A stretch of 64,000 nt of DNA. It comes from Whitmania pigra. Its lineage: Eukaryota > Annelida > Clitellata > Hirudinida > Haemopidae. Shown here in pieces: positions 57,144 through 64,000 of the stretch. A model generated the notes under the pieces. It searched no databases, had not been told where the DNA came from, and saw only the letters and a program-made list of their open reading frames with translations. Numbering within the stretch: the stretch's first letter is position 1; each line of letters opens with the position of its first letter. The DNA is taken from contig JAJTWR010000239.1 in the NCBI GenBank assembly GCA_021613335.1, forward strand, positions 839,501 through 903,500. Reading direction: 5' to 3'. A program made the position numbers and the translations under genes.

Positions 57144-57587
57144 TTAATCTTCCTCACGGTGCATGCCCATTTCTGAAATAAAAGCTTGGCAGAACTCTGG
57201 CCCATTTTTTAAATAAATTAATTTATTTTGGACGAACATCACTAATGTTTACTCGGGCCCTTTATCGGATGCCCAATTTCCCCTGAGACATGAAGCACCA
57301 TTTGAATAACTGGTCTCACCGAATGCCCTGTGCATGGATTTTGAGAAGCACTGGTTGTGGTAGCGATTCATGGCTTGGCACATTTCTTGGTCGCTTTTGA
57401 TGCCATTGACGGGATAAAGAATGGAATTAGTAATCTTAAATTTTGTAGTTGGTTTTGTAGATGGTTTCTTGATCTATTTTAATCCACAGGGAAACCGCCC
57501 TTGCGTTGAAATAGTTGTTTTTTAAGTTTTCCGAAGCATTCCTACATAACTTACAATCGTGCCCTCTAGTAGAAGCACTTTTTGTGG
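57144..57587 (-). CDS. Unrecognised small protein, C-terminal exons, CX9C motif
   Basis: Two exons on the minus strand join well: 57320-57473 (51 codons plus one base) and 57144-57172, which ends EMGMHREED then stop. The first carries SDQEMCQAMNRYHNQCFSKS, with two cysteines spaced CX9C, preceded by a basic Thr/Lys-rich stretch. A 33-bp exon at 57555-57587 (PQKVLLLEGTI) with a GTAAGT donor may lie upstream, phase 0. No start codon or signal peptide was found, so the 5' part is missing. I do not know the family. A single CX9C pair is not enough to call a mitochondrial twin-CX9C protein. Confidence 0.4.
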
Positions 57588-57777
57588 CTTTAGATGTTAC
57601 GCTGCTGATTTGGCTAATTCATTTCAAAACGTGATCAGTAACACTTTTATAAGAGAATTTCTATTTATTCATGCATATTTATAATCTTGAAATGTTTCCA
57701 TAAGTGTCCGTAAGCCTCTTTAAATTGCCTTTTGAATGCTTCTGATGATTTTGCTTCTGCTTGACAGCATTTGAATG

Positions 57778-58317
57778 TTAAATGAGTGGAAGAACAATTC
57801 TTTCATTAGGCAGGATCGAATGCTTCTCGATGCTTTTCGTGTCAGGACCCTCCTCATCGTCAACTTCTACTGGTTGGTATGACTGTGACAGGATCTGCTC
57901 GTAGTTCCTGATAATGCTTCTCTTTAAACCTAGAATTTTTTAAATTTTAAAGAAGTGTTTTTTTTTAAGATGTTTGCCTCTAACCTTTCTTTTCGATGTA
58001 ATCCAAGCCAGTAGAATTATCTGAGGTTACATTGGATACATCCATCTGTGACGACATATTGAGGTATCCAAATGTAGCATTTTGCACATCCAGTGATGTG
58101 TAGTTGAAGAATTGAGATGCGTTTCCAAGATGGAAGTCAGTGAAGTTTGAAAACTGCATTTCAGGACCTTTCACAACCTGCAGAGCGATCTTTAGTTGTT
58201 CGGAAAATGTCGATTTTATGTTTTAAGAAATTACAATTTTACCAGAAAAGTTCCAACTGCATTTACGAGAAAGAAGCAGATGAAAATCAAACAATCAGTG
58301 GCTTTCCAAGTTAGCAT
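57778..58317 (-). CDS. Small secreted, sequon-rich orphan protein, three exons
   Basis: Exons on the minus strand 58243-58317, 57985-58177 and 57778-57929 join in matching phases to 139 residues. The first exon encodes a signal peptide (CLIFICFFLVNAVGTF). Residues 36-81 carry seven N-glycosylation sequons (Asn 36, 44, 50, 58, 65, 74, 79: NFT, NAS, NYT, NAT, NMS, NVT, NST), spaced 5-9 residues with hydrophobic residues between. A basic stretch EKKGLKRS (residues 87-94) with two dibasic sites then precedes a hydrophilic tail. There are no cysteines in the mature part. Splice sites are good (CTG/GTAAAA, GCAG/GTTG, TCTAG/GTTT). I recognise no family. A heavily glycosylated secreted factor or a propeptide cleaved at the dibasic sites are both possible. 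Confidence 0.6.
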
Positions 58318-59094
58318 GGCTGTAGACTGTTTTGAATCAGCAATATTTTTAAATAAATCAATTTATGTTGCCATAGAATGATATTAAATAACCTTTCATA
58401 AAAGTATCAGTCTAACCAATCGGGAGAACCTTTGGAATGCCTCAGTAAGAATTAAGAAGTTGCACTCAGGTATTTATAAGGAATGAATCCAGTTATTTCA
58501 GTATTATTTTAAATGGTCGTTAATTGGATTGCAGGTAGAACCACTCACCTGTTCACGTTGAAATCACCTTTCCATTTAATCGGTCACCAATAATTAAGAC
58601 AAATCGAAAATTTTTACTTAGTCGCAAGCAGAAGCTGTGATGGGATTATATTCGATATAATTATATATATTCGATATAACAATATTCGATGTGGAATATT
58701 GTAAATTGATTTTGAGAAAAACGATAGGATAAATAGGCAGATATTATGTAATGTTATGTGATTGTATGGTTTATATTTAATTAATTGCAATTATAGAGTT
58801 TTATATTTTGTCATTAAATATTATAAAATCAAAATGCTATTTAAATCCAACATGAAATTGAATTGCATGGATTAAAAGGAATATTATTATTTTTATGAAA
58901 TTAGATTTAATAATTAAAATGAAGACATCGTAATAAGAGTTGGAGACATTTTAATATCGGGCACAAAATGTGAATATCTAATAATCTTGAATTAAGTATA
59001 ATTTTTTTTGGTAATATTTTCTGAAACATCAACAAAACTCTAAAGCGACCTTTGGAAGCTCAAGGGAGGCTGTTATTGTTTATAAAACTTAAAG
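58318..59094. other. Divergent intergenic region between two secreted-protein genes
   Basis: AT-rich sequence between the starts of the minus-strand gene at 58317 and the plus-strand gene at 59095. It contains repeated ATTCGATATAA-like words near 58650-58690. No exon was seen. Confidence 0.5.
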
Positions 59095-62000
59095 ATGGGT
59101 CCAACTCATGTTTTTATCCTGCTTGTCTTTCTGAATGCAGGTGAGATGATGCAGTTTCATCTTCAAAGATGTTGTAAGATCATAGTTGATGACGATTGTG
59201 AACTTCTCAGTTTCAACGACTATCACAACAAGAGACGGTTTTAAAGCTGAGAGGAAGCAATGGACTAAAGTGATAAACAGAGTAGAGTTTCATGAATTGA
59301 CCTAAATATTTCTAATAAATCACTTTTAAGCGACTCAAATTGCAGCCTCTAGAAGATGCAAAAGAACTAATATTGGCTGAACATCCTGGAGCCAGAGTAA
59401 ATACTTTGAAATGTTTTCAAATTTGTTGTCAACTTAAATTTATACAAATGGAATTGGTGGTTAGATTACATTACTTTTGTTTTTATAAATTATATAAATG
59501 TTATGTAAATATATATATCGACGGTTCGTTTGGTTTTTCAAGATATGGCATTTACAACTAAAAGCGTTCAAGTATTCGTGAAAGTGTTTTCGAAAGCAAT
59601 CCTGCACTTCATTCAGTTACGTCATTTCAGCATTTTCCAAAAGGGTCGGGAGCATACCCTTGCAAAACATGAGATGACTTTTTTTTTGCATCTGGTCCAA
59701 AGTCAGGAGTGTTCCCCACACCCTGCCCCCAAATTATGTCCCTGACTTCGTTCAGTTGCGTTCATCAATAATTTTTTTATATCACGACTTTTACAATTTT
59801 ACAATTTATTTATCTTGCACAAGATGCTCTCATAAGGGATGTGTAGGCACTACATCAAGCAAATCCGAAGGTTTAGTTCTTGCAATTAGGTGAAAGGGAT
59901 AATAACAATTTTGAGGAAACGAAAATTTTGCAGAAAAAAAATTAAGTTGGAAAAGTTAAGTTTTAAGTGATGATTTAAGTGATTCTATTGTCGGAGCACA
60001 GCGGACCTCGGTGGGAAATGAATTCCATGTCCGAGGTCCTCAGACATGGAACGACAGGTTTCCCTGCCTGTTCCGGGACCTGGGAACAACAAGAGTCCTG
60101 TTGCTGGAGGACCGGAGGAGAGATGTTAGAAGTTAGAAGATATTGAGAAGCTTTTCCTATAGCGGCCTTGAAAACTAGAAGGTGGATTTTGAAAGTGATT
60201 CTGTTCTCAATTTTTAGCCAACGGAGGTCTCTCAGGAGAAGAGCGATGTGATCGGAAGACCTTCACCGCAAATGAGTCTCGCCGCCGCATTCATGATTGA
60301 ACAATGTGGAGAGTCTGGCCACTGACATGGGCAAGAATAGAATTGCAGTAACCAAGCTTTGAGATGATGAGCTGAACTGTGAGGTATATAAAAATTTGAA
60401 GTGTCACGAATGGTTTTGCCTCCCTTAGGACGCGAAGCCTGGCGTAACAGCTTGCAGCAACCCTATTAACTTGACATCGTCATGGATGTGTCAAGGCATG
60501 TCCCGATGCCTCTGACTGTCCGCAAAGGACTGACAGCAACACTCGTCAGTTAAAGCGTTAAGGAGCCGATGCGGCCGCATCTAGCAGAACCAAACCAAAT
60601 TGCCTTCGTTTTGTCAGAGTTGAGCATTAGTCGATTGGATGATGTCCACGAAACGACCTCCTCGAGACAAATCGACATTCGACTGACAAGAACTGAAACT
60701 CCTTCAAGGTTGCAATGAGCCCTGTGGAACGCCCAATTTTAGAAGGATGAAGTACTGTTTGAATTCTTCCTGAGAGGTATGTCTTGAACCATTGTAGTGT
60801 CTTTTGACGAACTACAAATGTTTTCTCCAATCTGATGACGAGAATGTCGTGATCTACAGTTTCAAAAGCTACGGACATGTCGCATGTCGGGAGGCAGAAG
60901 GTGGGAGACTTGACCAGCGTCCAATGCCATCCTGATGTCAGACACAAATCTTAGGACATCAGTTTCTGTGCATCTTTCAGGTGAAGAGAGGGAGGGGACG
61001 AGACTTTCCACAAGAAGAGTTGATGGTCGGAGATGCCAGTCTTGTCCACAACAGTGATAGTCCTGTCACGATCCTCTCTTTCTAGCATTATGTCCAACAA
61101 CCCATCGCAGTCATGGGTGGCACCTTCAACCAGTTTTAGACCAAAAGATGAAATGAGGTTTCCGAAAGCTTGGCAATTCCTGTTATCAGGTTCTTTAAGG
61201 TGAATATTGATGTCACCTGTAACAAATAGTGTTGAAGAATTTATGACCTGTAGACTGTTAGTAGGCTTATGTGTTTTGATCCCCTGTTTATCTGGATGGC
61301 AAGTGACTCAAATGTACTCGGGTTTAACCTGATATCGAGCTGAAGTAGTCCAACTGTTGAAGACCCAATTACCGCCAGTCCACCACGATTCGTCATAAGA
61401 CGACGTTGAGGACCGATTAACCATATTGACGAAGCTTGCAGAGAGCGTCGTGCCATGTCTCAGTAACTGCAGAACATCAGTATCTTTATCGGTAATGAGA
61501 TCGGAGACGGAGTTGAACTTTTTTGCTAGCGATCTTATGTTGAGACGTCCTAATCTAAGAACACAATTGTCTTCCATTCTGCCATCCATCACGATTGGCA
61601 TCAGCTTGACAGACACGTCCCGGCCTCCAACAGCTGGGTTACAGGAGCATGCTTTTTTGCGTCTTTAATTCAATGACTTCCGATCTTCACAGTTTGAGCA
61701 TTGAAACAATTTCTGAATTCACTTTTAAACCCTCAGCTTTCTTTAGTAAAAGTTACTGCTCCGCAATAAAACTAATAATAAATGTTCACGTTTTTATTCC
61801 ACAACCATTAAATGTTTGTCTTTGCAATTATTAGTTTGTGGTGCATTCTCTGGATCTTTTCGCGAGAATTCCTGAGGAGGGATATCTCAACAAGATCATT
61901 TTGGGAGTCTCAGCAGACGGAACTGTGGCTGTGCCTGCTAAATACTTCGGATATGGTGCTGAAACAGTTTGCAATCGATTGAATATCTTAGCATTTTTCT

Positions 62001-62746
62001 GCTTTGAATGCATTTCTTCAAATCTATTAAATGTCTGTTAATATAACCTTTGGGTCAAGATCTTAATAAATCGTTGTTACATATAATTTACTGAAAACAA
62101 ATTATATGAAATATCATAAAAATAAAAAAAAACATATAATGATAAAAATCAATAATATTAATAGAAACAACAATAATAATATTATTATTATTATTTATTG
62201 GCAGTACCTGATCTGCTCTTCGCTGAATCTCTTATTGGCAAAGTAAGCAAATGTTAATTCTTACATCGGGTTTGAATGTTATTTGCTCAAGGCTTTTATC
62301 GTTTTATCGTTTAGATTTTCAGTTGTCGATAAGGTGTAATTTCCATTTTGTAAATTAGTAAATAACTTTACGCAGGGGTTCTTGGATGCGGTTGAAATTA
62401 TAAACAGTCACGTTCCTTCTTGCCAGGTTAATTAATAATTCTTAGCAATAATTTAACCAGTTTTACTCGTAATAAATTCGTTTATTTACAATTTAATTGT
62501 GACTGGACTCCAAACAGGTAATCTAACTTTGTGAAAGGACAACATTTATTAGCTCTTAGTTAATGCTGATTATTTTCATTTAGCAGGTGATTTATACATG
62601 TGATTTTTAATTTAAAGATTGTAGTTTCACAAGATGATAAAGTTATTCACACTTGCTGTGGAGGTGAATTTATGGATTTCATCAAGGTGGAAGTCGATAG
62701 CAATGGCCTAGTACACAAACCTGTTGAATTTGTAATAACAAATTGA
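59095..62746 (+). CDS. Unrecognised secreted protein, 164 residues, seven exons
   Basis: Exons 59095-59140, 59211-59269, 59346-59396, 61835-61955, 62205-62242, 62376-62426 and 62618-62746 join with every phase consistent (total 495 nt). The first exon is a signal peptide (MGPTHVFILLVFLNA). The mature part begins VSTTITTRDGFKAERKQW and contains LEDAKELILAEHPGAR, ARIPEEGYLNKIILGVSADG, VPDLLFAESLIGK and KVIHTCCGGEFMDFIKVEV. There are few cysteines (one, then an adjacent pair) and no membrane segment after the leader. I do not recognise the family. The third intron (59397-61834) carries a MITE and a decayed antisense LINE. Exons 1-3 are less certain than exons 4-7. An alternative reading continues exon 1 in frame to a stop at 59241. 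Confidence 0.55.
59614..59744. mobile_element. hAT-type MITE, copy 4, in an intron
   Basis: The 131-bp element begins CAGTTACGTCATTT and ends AAATTATGTCCCTG. The flanks ACTTCATT (59606-59613) and ACTTCGTT (59745-59752) form an 8-bp target duplication with one mismatch. The ATGAGATGAC and TTTTTTGCATCTGG interior blocks are shared with copies 2 and 3. Confidence 0.82.
59790..61620 (-). mobile_element. CR1/L2-like LINE, antisense, rearranged and inactive
   Basis: Read on the minus strand, an endonuclease remnant comes first (61616-61241): LGRLNIRSLAKKFNSVSDLI, then TETWH in a shifted frame at 61464-61450, and GGLAVIGSSTVGLLQLDIRL. Reverse transcriptase pieces follow from 60947: SVAFETVDHDILVIRLEK, LQWFKTYLSGRIQTV, LNSDKTKAIWFGSARCGRI, then LGYCNSILAHVSG, MNAAARLICGEGL and GPRTWNSFPTEVRCAPTIES. 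Only about 300 bp separate the endonuclease and polymerase parts, so the middle is deleted. Several frameshifts and stops are present. Near the 3' end, minus strand, is ATTGTAAAATTGTAAAA, a short tandem tail. Confidence 0.88.
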
Positions 62747-63941
62747 ATGCTAATTCTTTTAAACCGAATCAAAATACAGTCATAACTTTGGAATGGACAA
62801 ATTTTTTGAGGAATAATTTACAATCTACATTTAGATCTAGAATAAATTTGATGAATAGAAAAGTTAAATTATTCGGTTCAATTTCAGGACATTGTTATAA
62901 AAAAAGACACGTTTTATGTTTTTTATGTTAATGATGATACATCACTAAGTCTGCTAAATATTTCGACACTTACGTTTTAGCATATAGATTTATTAGTGCT
63001 TGTTTAATTCTATTATTTTTCTTGTAAGCAATCAATAAGAAGTGAAAGTTACAGAATAAGTTAACTCAACTTGAAATTTATCCATGTGATCGGAATGCCT
63101 GATCATTTCATCTGTTGAAATATATAACTAAACTAACTAAATGGCTTGAATTTTGTATTACGTTGCTTATATTTATCATATCAGGTTATATCTGTCTATA
63201 ATGCATTTGTGTGGTTTATCCGAAAAAAGGTGACACCTCTAAATGATAATCCGAATGTTATTGCAGTGGGAAGCTTTCTTCGGGGAGATACGTTTTCAAG
63301 GTGTAAAGTCCGACTGGACCAGTGTTGGTTATTGAAATGGACAGTTTGCTCAAGATTTACGGTAAGAAGGCGTGAGTTTTAGGAAAGACTTGAATATTAA
63401 GATTCACAATCTAGCGGTGTACTTTGTGTTGAATAAGTGACTAATTGAGGTCATGACGAATGAAGTGGTCACGTTCTGAGTTGTCTTTGCAGATGTGAAG
63501 TTGAGACGCCGAAGCTGCTCGAGGCGGCAGGAAGATAGATCAACCGCTAACAAATGAGATGAGCTAACAAATTTTTTAGAGAACAGGGTAGTTTTAAGAA
63601 ACCTCCGGTCGACTATTCAGAGTGGGTAGACGACTTCTGCTAATCTCTTTGAGAGAATAAATGAATTGAATAGTTTTGCGGATAGAACTGTTGTCACAAT
63701 GAGATTTGATCAATGTTTATTAAGAGTTTTACCAACTACTTTACTACTACTGTATTTTAAATATCCCGTTTATCATTTAACTTTTTTAATTTAGTTAACA
63801 AATTAGATTTAAAATATGTATAGTAATTTTTCTTTTGGAATAAATTTCTCAGCAATGGCTGCTATGACAACATCAAATCTAAGTTTACTTGAAAATATCC
63901 GATAAACTCTAGCACGAGTTCGTTATATATTTATACGAACA
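62747..63941. other. Region with possible but unresolved exons
   Basis: A frame at 63185-63382 (VISVYNAFVWFIRKK, then NDNPNVIAVGSFLRGD) and a splice-flanked piece at 63493-63560 (VKLRRRSCSRRQEDRSTANK, then stop) look somewhat coding. I could not join them with consistent phases. A small gene may lie here, or these may be remnants. No start codon or signal peptide was found. Confidence 0.3.
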
Positions 63942-64000
63942 ATGGAGCCGAGTACTTCAAAGGAAGATAATAGTTCTGGACATTTTTATTTTAATGAGAA
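63942..64000 (+). CDS. Start of an unidentified gene, cut by window end
   Basis: An ATG in good context (ACAATGG) opens MEPSTSKEDNSSGHFYFNE and runs to the last base. The leader resembles the Ser/Glu-rich N-terminus of many nuclear or regulatory proteins, but 19 residues are too few for an identity. It could be chance. Confidence 0.3.
   Translation, partial: MEPSTSKEDNSSGHFYFNE

Overview
The window comes from an AT-rich, intron-bearing animal genome. The genes follow GT-AG rules with short to medium introns, and several families are typical of Metazoa (a SOCS-box ankyrin protein, a MARK kinase, an NDE1/NDEL1 dynein adaptor). A DUR3-type urea symporter, CR1/L2-like LINEs with a microsatellite tail and hAT-type MITEs suggest an invertebrate. 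I cannot name the species. Most genes below were assembled exon by exon from splice sites and matching codon phases, because single open frames show only fragments of them.

Layout. 1-6680 is a tandem satellite of about 183 bp with a trimer/tetramer higher-order pattern. 7.0-8.9 kb holds a seven-exon gene for a Ulp1/SENP-like protease with a PHD finger whose last zinc ligands are out of frame. 10.9-19.6 kb (+) is a MARK/Par-1 kinase gene with no visible KA1 domain. 20.7-23.3 kb (+) is an ankyrin/SOCS-box gene. 24.7-25.0 kb (+) is a tiny two-exon gene for the small subunit of serine palmitoyltransferase. From 27.5 to 42.2 kb four genes lie head to tail on the minus strand: CCT6 (chaperonin zeta), a DUR3-like symporter, ASCC1 and NOC4L. 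DNAJC30 (+, intronless) follows at 43.3 kb. NDE1/NDEL1 (-) and COX6B (+) are divergent around 48 kb. 51.5-53.8 kb is transposon debris: a LINE 3' end with a 178-bp (ATT)n tail, then a decayed LTR retrotransposon ending in a 126-bp LTR. VPS41 begins 127 bp after that LTR and is a single 852-codon exon.

The last 7 kb (57-64 kb) holds small genes I could not assign to families: a short CX9C-containing protein, a secreted protein with seven N-glycosylation sequons in 45 residues, and a 164-residue secreted protein whose third intron carries a MITE and a rearranged antisense LINE. A further ATG opens at the very end of the window.

Most of the window is housekeeping: protein folding, ribosome biogenesis, respiration, endolysosomal tethering, sphingolipid synthesis and dynein regulation. 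The parts that look new or unusual are the satellite organisation, the intronless VPS41 beside an LTR, the MARK gene without KA1, the hAT-type MITE family (four copies) and the small secreted genes near the 3' end.
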